44,931 bases of DNA, from contig JAPLFS010000036.1 in the NCBI GenBank assembly GCA_026390555.1, positions 1 through 44,931 on the forward strand, read 5' to 3'. This DNA is from Pseudomonadota bacterium. Its GTDB lineage: Bacteria; Bdellovibrionota_C; UBA2361; OMII01. The translations under genes and the position numbers were made by a program. Every line of letters begins with the position of its first letter. Within the stretch, counting starts at the first letter, position 1. Positions 14,931 to 23,780 of this stretch are shown here, in pieces. The notes under the pieces are model-generated. The model did not search any database. It was not told the DNA's origin and saw only the letters and a list, made by a program, of their open reading frames with translations.

Positions 14931-16349
14931 ATGAAATTCTTGAATCATCTGCGCAGAGCTGAAGTATCGGCAATTATTTCTTTGCTTTGTGTCTCGGCGA
15001 TTTTTGCACTAGTTTTAGCTCTCTATCATTGGCAGTACGGGCCTTCAGCTCCGTCTCAGGATGAATTTCATTTGGCACCAATTGAATCGATGCAGGGTGC
15101 GCTCGCTTTTGCTCTGCATATCTTCCCCATAATTGCGTTAGTGGGGTTTGGGCCGGTCACCTTATTGGGTGCTCCGGCTTACGCAATCTTGGTTTTGCTC
15201 AAATGCGATCGGTGGCCATTTGTTCTGTTACTTGGTGCTGCAGTGTGTGCGATCTCAATTCGCTATCCGATCTTTCCGATCATTCACCACCCGGGATGGC
15301 CTGGAACTGCTTGCATCATGGCGGTAGCATTACTGACTCATACCTTATTTTCAAGGCGGCTTGTTCCTCTGGCGTCTCTACTCTACTGGCTATTTATAGT
15401 GGCGTTGTGCATCGTTTTTGCAGAGGTCACCGTGCGCCTGTGGGGACTCTCTCCTCGTTATTCCCTTAAGGCTAAGGGGCTCGATTATGCCCTGCCCTTT
15501 GTGCTCGATGAGGATCTGCTCTATAGATTTCTGCCAGAACCTGCGCGCTCGATTAATACTCAGGGGTTTAGGGATCATGAGTTTCCGGCAAAATCACCTG
15601 ATAAAAAACGGCTAGTCGTTCTAGGCGATTCATTTCCGATGGGGCTGATAGTTACCCCCTCAGACACATTCCCCAAAAAACTAGAGCAGCTCTTGCCAAA
15701 CTATGAGGTGCTAAATCTCGGCGTTCAGGGCTACGGCCCCGATCAGGAGCTTAGGCTCTATTCTAAAATTGAGGCCACGCTCCAGCCTGATGAGGTTATC
15801 TGGTCCCTCTTTCCCAGTAACGATTATAACGATCTAATAAAAAACAACCTCCTATATCTAGAGTCGGGCGAGCTTGTTGCAACTAACCCCAATCCGATCT
15901 CTCAAAAGATGCCCCTACTTCATACCCCCCTTCTGATACGCTATCTCCTTAGCGGGCATTTCCTACCCCCTGAAGAGGAGGCCTCCCTGCACCCCATGCT
16001 GTTTCTTGATCACGAAAGCCCTCGCCCGGTTTCAACAGAGACCATTCGGCTGATGCATGAGATCGTAAAGAGTATGCAGACTCGCCTTAAGTCTAGTGGT
16101 GTAGCGCTCACCGCCGTAGTTATCCCCTCCTATGAGCAGGCGCAACTTCAGGCAACGGTCACCCATGAGTTAAACTTAAGGACCGTTCATATTCTCAATG
16201 AGCTTGGGGTTTCTACTATCGATCTCTCTCAAGCCTTTCGTAACCATCCGGAGTACTATACCGAGGAGGACCATCACCTTAGCGCTACTGGTCATCGGGC
16301 TGTGGCGGCAGCTATCGCTGCTGACCGCGTAAGTTCTCCTTTGCAGTAG
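14931..16349 (+). CDS. Membrane-anchored SGNH/GDSL hydrolase-like protein
   Basis: The 472-residue product has about five hydrophobic segments in residues 1-170 (for example SAIISLLCVSAIFALVLALY and LLYWLFIVALCIVFAEVTVR). A soluble SGNH domain follows from residue ~230. It begins with RLVVLGDSFPMG (nucleophile Ser), has NLGVQGYGPDQ (Gly block) and SLFPSNDYNDL (Asn block), and ends with DHHLSATGHRAVA (Asp-His pair). The order fits SGNH proteins that modify extracytoplasmic sugars, such as AlgX/AlgJ-like or acyl-esterase proteins. The direction of chemistry (esterase or transferase) cannot be told. It marks the return to compact coding DNA after the insertion-sequence region. No strong ribosome site precedes the ATG. 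The AAA ATPase gene follows after 53 bp. Confidence 0.85.
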   Translation: MKFLNHLRRAEVSAIISLLCVSAIFALVLALYHWQYGPSAPSQDEFHLAPIESMQGALAFALHIFPIIALVGFGPVTLLGAPAYAILVLLKCDRWPFVLLLGAAVCAISIRYPIFPIIHHPGWPGTACIMAVALLTHTLFSRRLVPLASLLYWLFIVALCIVFAEVTVRLWGLSPRYSLKAKGLDYALPFVLDEDLLYRFLPEPARSINTQGFRDHEFPAKSPDKKRLVVLGDSFPMGLIVTPSDTFPKKLEQLLPNYEVLNLGVQGYGPDQELRLYSKIEATLQPDEVIWSLFPSNDYNDLIKNNLLYLESGELVATNPNPISQKMPLLHTPLLIRYLLSGHFLPPEEEASLHPMLFLDHESPRPVSTETIRLMHEIVKSMQTRLKSSGVALTAVVIPSYEQAQLQATVTHELNLRTVHILNELGVSTIDLSQAFRNHPEYYTEEDHHLSATGHRAVAAAIAADRVSSPLQ

Positions 16350-16365
16350 CCCCTTCGGTATTATC

Positions 16366-16403
16366 TTGCACGTACTCAGAATATCGATTAGAATATCTGA
16401 GTA
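16366..16403 (+). promoter_or_regulatory. Predicted promoter and overlapping palindrome at the AAA/DUF4143 ATPase start
   Basis: TTGCAC (16366-16371), a 17-bp spacer and TAGAAT (16389-16394) form a good sigma-70-type promoter. Transcription from it would begin about one to three bases before the ATG at 16403. No ribosome site is present, so the message is probably leaderless. An inverted repeat, TACTCAGA at 16373-16380 and TCTGAGTA at 16396-16403, brackets the -10 element and extends inwards through ATAT on both arms with one bulged base. Its position suits a repressor site. Confidence 0.5.
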
Positions 16404-17560
16404 TGGACAAGAGAATAATTAACATACTGCTATCACATAGCTTTTTCTTGTTTGGGGCTCGTGGAACGGGTAAAAGCACCCTCTTGCGGAGCATCATTCC
16501 TCAAAAAAACACACTCTGGATCGACCTCCTCTTGCCAGAAGAGGAGCAGTTCTATGCCGAGTCACCTCAGGGGCTCTCTCAAAGAATCTCTGAGATGCGG
16601 GTGCTTCCAGATTGGATCGTAATAGATGAGGTTCAAAAGGTCCCAAAACTTCTTGATGTCGCTCATTCTGAGATAGAGCTACGAAAATTAAAATTCGCCC
16701 TAACGGGATCTAGCGCACGAAAGTTAAAAAAGGGTGGCGCGAACCTTCTTGCAGGCAGAGCTTTTGTAAATCATCTCTACCCCCTCACCTTTACTGAGCT
16801 TGGTAGTGAGTTTAGATTCCTAGATGCCCTCTCTTGGGGCACGCTCCCTTTTGTCATAAACAATACAGAGGATGCGGCTCGCAGGGCCTATCTACAATCT
16901 TACGTCGATACGTACCTCAAAGAGGAGATCTTACAGGAGCAGATTATTCGAAACGTAGTGCCTTTTCGAAAGTTTTTGTCCATTGCGTCTCAACTAAGCG
17001 GCAGCATGCTCAACTACAATTCAATCGCCGCAGATTTAAAGGTTGATTGGGCAACCGTACGAAGTTATTTTGAAATCCTAGAGGATACTTTGTTGGGGTT
17101 TAATCTTCCTCCTTACGGCAGGTCTGTCAGAAAACAGCAGCTACAATCCAGTAAATTTTACCTATTCGACCTGGGAATTAAGCGCGCTCTCGACCGTACC
17201 CTTGCGCTTAAGCCATCTACGAGCCAGGCGATCGGGCCCCTATTTGAGCAGCTCGTGATCGCCGAGATCTATCGGCTTAATCACTACTACAAAAAAGACT
17301 TTGCGCTTTCCTATCTCGCAACACAGGGCGGACTGGAGGTCGATCTAGTAATCGAACGCCCCGGTGAAAAAACAGCGCTTGTGGAGATCAAGTCTAGCGA
17401 GTTGGTCACAGATAAACACATCCGCCACTTAGAAACACTTGTAGATGAATACGATGACTTTGAGGCCTTCTGTCTATGCAGAGAAACGCAGCCAAGAAGG
17501 GTTGGTAAGGTAAGGATACTGCCCTGGCAAATGGGGATCGGTGAACTCGGGCTAAGTTAA
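16403..17560 (+). CDS. AAA-type ATPase with DUF4143 C-terminal domain
   Basis: The 385-residue product has an N-terminal AAA_14 domain: Walker A FLFGARGTGKSTLLRSI, Walker B WIVIDEVQKVPKLLD, and the sensor-like FALTGSSARKLKKGGANLLA with the GRAxxxxLYPLTFTEL block. A DUF4143 domain follows from residue ~190, including a C-terminal nuclease-like patch (GGLEVDLVIERPGEKTALVE, IKSSELV). That E-V-D-x(n)-E-I-K arrangement resembles PD-(D/E)XK folds. These single-gene ATPases are common and scattered among bacteria; their role is unknown. The last four bases (TTAA) are shared with the mnmG stop on the other strand. It appears to have its own promoter. Confidence 0.9.
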   Translation: MDKRIINILLSHSFFLFGARGTGKSTLLRSIIPQKNTLWIDLLLPEEEQFYAESPQGLSQRISEMRVLPDWIVIDEVQKVPKLLDVAHSEIELRKLKFALTGSSARKLKKGGANLLAGRAFVNHLYPLTFTELGSEFRFLDALSWGTLPFVINNTEDAARRAYLQSYVDTYLKEEILQEQIIRNVVPFRKFLSIASQLSGSMLNYNSIAADLKVDWATVRSYFEILEDTLLGFNLPPYGRSVRKQQLQSSKFYLFDLGIKRALDRTLALKPSTSQAIGPLFEQLVIAEIYRLNHYYKKDFALSYLATQGGLEVDLVIERPGEKTALVEIKSSELVTDKHIRHLETLVDEYDDFEAFCLCRETQPRRVGKVRILPWQMGIGELGLS

Positions 17561-19455
17561 ATAGGGGCCGTATCTGATACAAGCTCCCCAGCACGGTAGC
17601 GCTTTAGATACACCGCAAGGAGCGAGATTGCGCTGGGGGTCATACCAGATATGCGCAGCGCCTGCCCAATTGAGGCTGGCCTATGTTTCTTTAATTTATC
17701 GCGCGCCTCGGTCCGTAGCTGCTTAATAGCATCGTACGGAAAGTCGCTAGGAATCAGCTCTGACTCCATCTTTTTCAGACGCTGTACGTCACCCTCCTGT
17801 CGATCTAGGTAACCACTAAACTTGGTTTCGATCTCAAGTGCGGCTCTTAGATCGCTTGCAAGCTCGTGCTCATAGGGAAACTGCGCAAGGATATGCTCTA
17901 ACGAGAGCTGCGGTCGCTTAAGGAGCTGCGATATCGTAACGCTATCCTTTAAGGCTGCGGTGCCAAGGGATTGCAGCCAGATGTTGTTCCGTTCTGTGGG
18001 CTTAATGCGTTGCGTTGTAAGCCAATTTGCGGCCTTTGCATGCGCCGTGCGCCTAGCCTCAAAACGCTCCTGCTGCTCAGCCGAAAGGAGCCCGTACTCA
18101 ATTGCGAGCGGAGCGAGGCGCGCCGCTGCGTTATCCTCACGCAGGATAAGCCGATACTCAGCGCGCGAGGTAAACATGCGGTACGGCTCATCAACGCCGC
18201 TAACGGTAAGATCATCTGTCATCACCCCGATATAACCCTGGCCGCGGGTAATAATAAGCGACTCACGCTCAAGTATGCTAAGCGCTGCATTTGCGCCAGC
18301 AATAATCCCCTGCGCCGCCGCCTCCTCGTAACCGCTGGTGCCGTTTATCTGGCCGGCAAAATAAAGCCCTGCGATATCCTTTGTCTCGTAGCTTGGATTT
18401 AACTCACGCGGATCAACGAAGTCGTACTCAACTGCGTAACCTGGCGCTAGAAACTCAACGTTTTCAAGCCCCTTAATCTTGCGGATAAAGGCCTGCTGCA
18501 CATCGAGGGGCAGGGAGGTTGAGATGCCGTTGGGATAAACGATATCAGAGCTAAAGCCCTCGGGTTCAAGAAACACGGTGTGGCTCGTCTTATCCGCAAA
18601 GCGAAATACCTTATCCTCAATCGATGGACAGTAACGGGGCCCACTCGACTGAATCTGCCCGTTAAACATCGGGCTGCGCTCTTTATTGGCGCGAATTAGA
18701 TCGTGTACGGCTTCGTTTGTTGCTGTCATCCAGCACGAAATCTGGGGACGATTAATCGCGTCCGTCATAAATGAAAACGGCTGCGGTGGGGTATCTCCAG
18801 GCTGCTCCGTTAGTTGCGCGAGATCTATACTTGAACGACGCAGCCGCGGCGGAGTTCCGGTCTTTAAGCGACCGAGAGTAAAGCCAAGTGAGCGCAACGA
18901 ATCACTCATACTATTAGATGCCTGATCGCCTAGCCGCCCGCCCTCGGTCTGGCTATCACCGGTGTGCATCAGCCCCCGTAAGAAGGTGCCGGTTGTAAGC
19001 ACTACAGAGCGCGCATGAATTTGAGAGCCGTCGCGCAATTTAATTCCGGTGATGCGCCGATTGGAAACGATAAGCTCCGCGGCCTCGCCCTCAATGATAG
19101 TGAGGTTCGGCACCCCAGCTAGATAGCGCTGTATCCAACCCTTATAAAGATCCCTATCGGCCTGAGCTCGCGAAGCGCGCGCTGCCGCACCCTTACTAAC
19201 GTTTAATATACGGAACTGAATTCCGGTGGCATCGATAGCGCGCCCCATCAGTCCACCGAGCGCATCTACCTCCTTAACGAGGTGCCCCTTACCAACTCCG
19301 CCGATAGCAGGGTTGCACGACATCTGTCCGATCCCTTCACGGCGCAGTGAAACCAGAACGGTTGGAACCCCAAGGCGTGCGGAGGCATAGGCAGCCTCAA
19401 CTCCGGCATGCCCGCCCCCGATAACCACTACCTGTTTTAAAATATCACTACTCAT
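17557..19455 (-). CDS. mnmG: tRNA uridine-5-carboxymethylaminomethyl modification enzyme MnmG (GidA)
   Basis: At 632 residues it has the usual length. MnmG binds FAD and acts with MnmE to install the (carboxymethyl)aminomethyl group at the wobble uridine of certain tRNAs. The N-terminal Rossmann motif is VVIGGGHAGVEAAYASARLG. The family signatures SCNPAIGGVGKGHLVKEVDA, RLKTGTPPRL and the late FAGQINGTSGYEEAAAQG follow in order. The C-terminal MnmE-interacting region ends RPASIGQALRISGMTPSAIS. mnmE is not in the window. The gene is convergent with the AAA ATPase gene and the two stops share TTAA. Confidence 0.97.
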   Translation of the reverse strand: MSSDILKQVVVIGGGHAGVEAAYASARLGVPTVLVSLRREGIGQMSCNPAIGGVGKGHLVKEVDALGGLMGRAIDATGIQFRILNVSKGAAARASRAQADRDLYKGWIQRYLAGVPNLTIIEGEAAELIVSNRRITGIKLRDGSQIHARSVVLTTGTFLRGLMHTGDSQTEGGRLGDQASNSMSDSLRSLGFTLGRLKTGTPPRLRRSSIDLAQLTEQPGDTPPQPFSFMTDAINRPQISCWMTATNEAVHDLIRANKERSPMFNGQIQSSGPRYCPSIEDKVFRFADKTSHTVFLEPEGFSSDIVYPNGISTSLPLDVQQAFIRKIKGLENVEFLAPGYAVEYDFVDPRELNPSYETKDIAGLYFAGQINGTSGYEEAAAQGIIAGANAALSILERESLIITRGQGYIGVMTDDLTVSGVDEPYRMFTSRAEYRLILREDNAAARLAPLAIEYGLLSAEQQERFEARRTAHAKAANWLTTQRIKPTERNNIWLQSLGTAALKDSVTISQLLKRPQLSLEHILAQFPYEHELASDLRAALEIETKFSGYLDRQEGDVQRLKKMESELIPSDFPYDAIKQLRTEARDKLKKHRPASIGQALRISGMTPSAISLLAVYLKRYRAGELVSDTAPI

Positions 19456-19677
19456 CAGATTTTAATAAAGACTCGCAACTGCCTTATTCTACGAGGAGTT
19501 TCAGTCTTTCTCAACTAGTCCATTCAGCTACTTAGCATTTTTTATCTAGCCGATGCCTTTGTTTATAGCACCGAATTGGGGGTATCGTTCATCAATGCAG
19601 GTAAGAACCGCTTTCCCCGTCTAGTAGGCTAACTGATTGCCCTGACGAATATTTTACAAGTGTTCCCTGTTGTAGTT

Positions 19678-20439
19678 ATGAAAAAGATACTGGCTTCGAT
19701 AAAAAATTTTAGACTTCGCGGTACAGACACCGCCACTGCCACAGCTGCTACGCCTACTGCTGTGTTTTTTTGTGCCGCTATTCTCTCCTCGTACGCAACC
19801 GTTTTAACCCTCGTGTATCACCGTACCAACGGCTTTATGGCGGCTCCTGTAGTTAACGCGCCTAGTGCGGCTTCGCAGCTAGGTAGTGGCTCGGCCTCGT
19901 TCCGAAATCAGGTCGAGTTCGTCTCGAATATTATAAAAACCAACCTTCCTCTAAACCGCTCAAACGACGTGCTCGCTAAACTAATCGTTGAGGAGAGCCT
20001 GCGAGCCTCTATCGATCCCCTCTTTGTTGCTGCCGTTATCCGTTCAGAGAGCATGTTTCGTAGCGGGGTTGTCTCAATCCGTGGCGCCAAGGGATTAATG
20101 CAGATTATGCCGGAAACCGGGCGCTACGTCTCAGAGCGTGAGAATCTGCGCTGGGGTGGTAGCCATACCCTTAATGACCCAGCTCTTAACGTTCGTCTCG
20201 GAATCGCCTACCTTAAATATCTAGATCTAAAATTCAAGGGAGACCGTGAGCGCGTTCTAATCGCCTACAACTGGGGGCCGGGTAACTTATCGCAAGCCAT
20301 TCGTTACCGCTCTAGCCCTCCCCGTCAGAGCGTCAACTATGCTCGTGGTATTATTAAACAGCACCATAATTGGCGAAAAAGCTTCGTGCAGGTTGCTGAT
20401 GCTGCGCCGCTTTCCGCTGTGCGCCTGATGGTTGGATAA
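19678..20439 (+). CDS. Lytic transglycosylase, SLT-domain (soluble-Slt type)
   Basis: The product has 253 residues from ATG 19678; a GTG at 19660 would add six. An N-terminal hydrophobic segment (VFFCAAILSSYATVLTLVYH) anchors or exports it. The SLT domain spans residues ~105-230: FVAAVIRSESMFRSG supplies the catalytic Glu, RGAKGLMQIMPETG the GLMQ motif, LNVRLGIAYLKYL and LIAYNWGPGNLSQAI the remaining motifs. The enzyme cleaves peptidoglycan glycan strands in the periplasm to leave 1,6-anhydro ends. No clear ribosome site precedes either start. It is followed by the pseudouridine synthase gene after 52 bp. Confidence 0.92.
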   Translation: MKKILASIKNFRLRGTDTATATAATPTAVFFCAAILSSYATVLTLVYHRTNGFMAAPVVNAPSAASQLGSGSASFRNQVEFVSNIIKTNLPLNRSNDVLAKLIVEESLRASIDPLFVAAVIRSESMFRSGVVSIRGAKGLMQIMPETGRYVSERENLRWGGSHTLNDPALNVRLGIAYLKYLDLKFKGDRERVLIAYNWGPGNLSQAIRYRSSPPRQSVNYARGIIKQHHNWRKSFVQVADAAPLSAVRLMVG

Positions 20440-20491
20440 GCTGCTCTTCATTCCTTTTGTCCGAATGCCGAAGAGCGGCTAGAGTATCGAC

Positions 20492-21223
20492 ATGAGTGCT
20501 CTTCAATTCCTTTACGATGATGGTGATATCTTTGCGGTCTATAAGCCAGCCGGGTTGCACTCCGTGCGCCTTGCAAGCGGTAAAGGTGCCGCATCGATAG
20601 TCGATCTGCTCCTAGAGCATAACCCCTCACTGGTGCTGGCCGGAAAGGCCCCCGAAGACGGAGGGCTCGTGCACCGCGTCGATGCAAGTACGAGCGGCGT
20701 TCTAGTTGGAGCAGCAACTCGCAAGAGCTGGGAGCTCCTCTTTGCGCTCGTTCTAAGCGGCGCGCTCAAGAAGCACTACGTAGCATGCCTTGAAGGCAGC
20801 CTCTCTCAGCAGCAAGAGATAGAGGTCTCTTCCTTTATCGGCTCTCCGTACAGGGGCGCCAAAAAAATGCGTAGCTATAAAAGTGATCCAGGTGCTGCGT
20901 CACGCACCCTATTTGGCTCAACTAGTTATAAGCTTCTCTCCTACGACGAGACTCTTGCCGTATCGCTTGTTTGCGCCGATGCCTCTCCCGCTAGACGCCA
21001 CCAGGTGCGAATACATGCAGCCGAGCTCGGGCATCCCCTCCTAGGTGATGCGCTCTACGGTTCAAGTAAACTACTAGGCGATATAGCGCTAACTCCACGC
21101 GAGTTTTTTTTACACTCTTGGCGTGTCTCGTTTAAGCATCCTCTCACCGACGCAGAGATAGAGCTTGAAAGCCCAATTACAAAGGAGATCCGATGGCACG
21201 CTCCACTGCCTCGCGCGAGTTAG
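20492..21223 (+). CDS. RluA-family pseudouridine synthase
   Basis: The 243-residue product begins directly with the catalytic domain and has no S4 domain. GGLVHRVDASTSGVLVGA holds the catalytic Asp in the family's HR(L/V)DxxTSG motif. YKPAGLHSV near the start and RRHQVRIHAAELGHPLLGDALYG near the end complete the fold. Such short members modify a single rRNA or tRNA site (RluE, TruC and similar), but the target cannot be read from the sequence. The last 47 bases overlap the 3' end of accC on the other strand. Confidence 0.9.
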   Translation: MSALQFLYDDGDIFAVYKPAGLHSVRLASGKGAASIVDLLLEHNPSLVLAGKAPEDGGLVHRVDASTSGVLVGAATRKSWELLFALVLSGALKKHYVACLEGSLSQQQEIEVSSFIGSPYRGAKKMRSYKSDPGAASRTLFGSTSYKLLSYDETLAVSLVCADASPARRHQVRIHAAELGHPLLGDALYGSSKLLGDIALTPREFFLHSWRVSFKHPLTDAEIELESPITKEIRWHAPLPRAS

Positions 21224-22772
21224 AGCGCCGCCACGTTGTTATAGCGCAGCGTTTGCCATCAGCAGCTAGGGGTGCTGCCAAAAAGGTGCCGCCCTCCTCG
21301 CTTTCTATCTCAACCCTAAGCTCCTCTCCATTTATACCCCGCACTACTACGCGCTCAATCTGATTAGGGCCGTTATAGGCAGGGTCGGTCGTAAGAAGCT
21401 TAATTGCGAGATCTGCGTCCTCGCCCCTAAAGGTTCTCTCAACGTAGGCGATATCAATTCCCTCTTGCTGAAATTGCGGATTAGCTAGCAACCATGCGTG
21501 AAACGGTACGGTCGTTGGAACGCCCTTAATTTCATACCCCTTTAGAAACTGAAAAGCCTTAAAGAGAGCCTCAGCTCGACTGGCTCCGTGTACGATTACC
21601 TTACTTATAAGGGAATCATAGAAGGGTGGGATTGAGTTTCCCACAAGATATCCACACTCCTCTCGGACCTGAACATCTGAGCTTCTACTCCACTCAGTAA
21701 TCGTTCCGGTAGCGGGCCGAAAGTGCTCGTGAACATCCTCGGCATTAATACGGAGTTCGATAGCGTGCCCAGAGAAGTTCACCTCCTGCTGCGTAAAGGG
21801 CAGCTCCTCGCCCATCGCTACCTTAATCTGAAGCTGAACTAGATCGACCCCCGTAATCATCTCGGTCACGGGGTGCTCGACCTGAATACGGGTGTTAATC
21901 TCAAGGAAATAAAATTCGCTCCCCTTTACCAGAAACTCCGCCGTACCGGCGTTATAGTATCCCACACTTCTGGCGGCTTGGAGCGCTGCTGCGTGAATTT
22001 TCTCACGAGTTTCAGGGTCTAAGAATGGCGCCGGTGCCTCCTCAACGAGCTTTTGGTGTCTACGCTGCGCGGAGCAATCGCGTGTTCCTAAATGTACGAT
22101 ATTTCCCTGCTGATCTCCAAAGAGCTGCACCTCAACATGCCGCGGCTCTACTATAAACTTCTCAATAAAAACGGCGTCACTCCCGAAGTTCTTAAGCGCC
22201 TCGGAGCGTGCCCGTTCGAGCGCCTCGCGCATCTCATGCATGTCGTGCACAATCCGCATTCCTCGACCCCCACCACCTGCGGCTGCTTTAATAATAACGG
22301 GTAATCCGATCTCGGTAGCGCTTTGCTCAAGCTCCGCATCACTACACCCTCCGCTACTGCCCGGCGTAATCGGAACCCCCACCCGCGCCACCGTCTCACG
22401 CGCTACGGTCTTGACCCCCAAGGCTCGAATGCTGTGCGGCGACGGGCCAACGAAGATTAATCCAGCAGCGCCCACCCGTTCGGCGAAGTCTCCATCTTCA
22501 GAGAGAAATCCATATCCAGGATGAATCGCCTGACAATTAGTTTTAAGGGCTGCTTGAATAATCTTCTCGCCGTCTAGGTAGGTATCGCGTGCGGTGCTGC
22601 CCCCAAGCTCTACTATCTGATTAACCTCCTGAGCAGCCGGCGAGTCTCTATCGGGGGTCGAAACTACCAGAACCGTTTCGATGCCAAGCTCTCTACAGGC
22701 CCTATTTATACGCCTGGCTATCTCGCCCCTATTTGCTATCAATAACTTTTTGATTCTAATATACCGTGACAT
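21177..22772 (-). CDS. accC: Biotin carboxylase (acetyl-CoA carboxylase subunit AccC type) with C-terminal extension
   Basis: The enzyme uses ATP and bicarbonate to carboxylate biotin on its carrier protein. Motifs in order: LLIANRGEIARRINRACREL, the ATP-grasp glycine loop AAGGGGRGMRIV, LEINTRIQVEHPVTEMITGV, and ELRINAEDVHEHFRPATG. At 531 residues it is ~80 longer than typical AccC. The extra C-terminal part (from about DPAYNGPNQIERVVV) has no MKM biotinyl motif, so it is not a fused carrier domain. accB is not adjacent, so pyruvate or propionyl-CoA carboxylase use is possible. The start lies 35 bp from the divergent trxB start, and the last 47 bases overlap the pseudouridine synthase gene. 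Confidence 0.88.
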   Translation of the reverse strand: MSRYIRIKKLLIANRGEIARRINRACRELGIETVLVVSTPDRDSPAAQEVNQIVELGGSTARDTYLDGEKIIQAALKTNCQAIHPGYGFLSEDGDFAERVGAAGLIFVGPSPHSIRALGVKTVARETVARVGVPITPGSSGGCSDAELEQSATEIGLPVIIKAAAGGGGRGMRIVHDMHEMREALERARSEALKNFGSDAVFIEKFIVEPRHVEVQLFGDQQGNIVHLGTRDCSAQRRHQKLVEEAPAPFLDPETREKIHAAALQAARSVGYYNAGTAEFLVKGSEFYFLEINTRIQVEHPVTEMITGVDLVQLQIKVAMGEELPFTQQEVNFSGHAIELRINAEDVHEHFRPATGTITEWSRSSDVQVREECGYLVGNSIPPFYDSLISKVIVHGASRAEALFKAFQFLKGYEIKGVPTTVPFHAWLLANPQFQQEGIDIAYVERTFRGEDADLAIKLLTTDPAYNGPNQIERVVVRGINGEELRVEIESEEGGTFLAAPLAADGKRCAITTWRRSNSREAVERAIGSPL

Positions 22773-22807
22773 GTTGTTTCGTACTTATACGGACGTTGAG
22801 GAGCTCT

Positions 22808-23758
22808 ATGAACAATTCTACCGCACAGGCAAATCACCACAAGGTAATCATTCTTGGCTCTGGCCCTGCCGGGCTTACCGCCGCTATCTATACCTCACGC
22901 GCCAATCTCGCTCCACTGCTCCTGCACGGGCCGTTGGCCGGGGGGCAGCTTACAACCACAACCGATGTTGAGAACTTTCCCGGCTTTCCAGAGGGCATTA
23001 TGGGCCCAGAGCTGATGCAGATGATGGAGAAGCAGGCGGTACGCTTCGGAACTACGCTGGGGGTAGACACTATAGTTCAGGTAGATCTCTCTTCTCGCCC
23101 CTTTCAGCTTAAGGGTCAATCTAAGTCATATAGCTGTGATGCGCTAATCGTATCCACCGGCGCAACGCCCAAGTATATTGGCGCAAAAAACGAGCGCGAG
23201 CTGCTCGGCTACGGCGTTTCAACCTGTGCAACCTGTGATGGAGCTTTCTTTAGAAATAAGGTTATAGCAGTCGTTGGTGGTGGAGATTCGGCTTGTGAGG
23301 AGGCCTCATTCCTTACCCGCTTTGCAAGCAAGCTTTATCTGATTCACCGTAGGGATGCCCTGCGTGCTTCAAAGATTATGCAGGACCGCGTCCTCTCTAA
23401 CCCAAAGATCGAGCTAGTCTGGAATAAACATGTACTTGAGGTCGAGGGCGATAAGCAGGCCGGGGTAACTGCACTTACACTTGAGGATACCGTAACGAAG
23501 AATATCTCGACCCTGCCCGTAGATGCGCTCTTCGTGGCTATTGGACATACCCCTAATTCACACCTTTTTATGAATCAACTTGCTATGGACGAGGGCGGTT
23601 ATCTTCTGCACAGCGCAGATTCCGCTGAAACCACCATCCCGGGCGTATTCGTGTGCGGCGATGTTCAGGACCATGTCTTTAGGCAGGCCGTTACCGCGGC
23701 AGGTTCTGGATGCATGGCTGCTATCGGCGCTGAGCGCTGGCTTGAAGCGCAGCATTAA
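22808..23758 (+). CDS. trxB: Thioredoxin-disulfide reductase
   Basis: The flavoprotein passes electrons from NADPH to thioredoxin. The FAD motif VIILGSGPAGLTAAIYTSRA, the redox centre STCATCDGAFF (Cys-Ala-Thr-Cys), the NADPH motif VVGGGDSACEEASFL and the late GVFVCGDVQDHVFRQAVTAA are all intact. The product has 316 residues from ATG 22808, which is preceded by GAGGAG at 22798-22803; an upstream GTG at 22766 would add 14 unlikely residues. The gene is divergent from accC with only 35 bp between starts, so its promoter must lie inside the accC 5' end. The DnaA-box cluster follows directly downstream. Confidence 0.96.
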   Translation: MNNSTAQANHHKVIILGSGPAGLTAAIYTSRANLAPLLLHGPLAGGQLTTTTDVENFPGFPEGIMGPELMQMMEKQAVRFGTTLGVDTIVQVDLSSRPFQLKGQSKSYSCDALIVSTGATPKYIGAKNERELLGYGVSTCATCDGAFFRNKVIAVVGGGDSACEEASFLTRFASKLYLIHRRDALRASKIMQDRVLSNPKIELVWNKHVLEVEGDKQAGVTALTLEDTVTKNISTLPVDALFVAIGHTPNSHLFMNQLAMDEGGYLLHSADSAETTIPGVFVCGDVQDHVFRQAVTAAGSGCMAAIGAERWLEAQH

Positions 23759-23780
23759 GACCCTTAAATCACCCTAAATG

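Noticed and set aside
18447-18925. Frames on both strands inside mnmG
   Set aside because: They are shadows in alternate frames of a full-length conserved gene.
22766-22807. GTG 22766 as trxB start
   Set aside because: It overlaps the accC start and adds residues not found in thioredoxin reductases; ATG 22808 has GAGGAG upstream.
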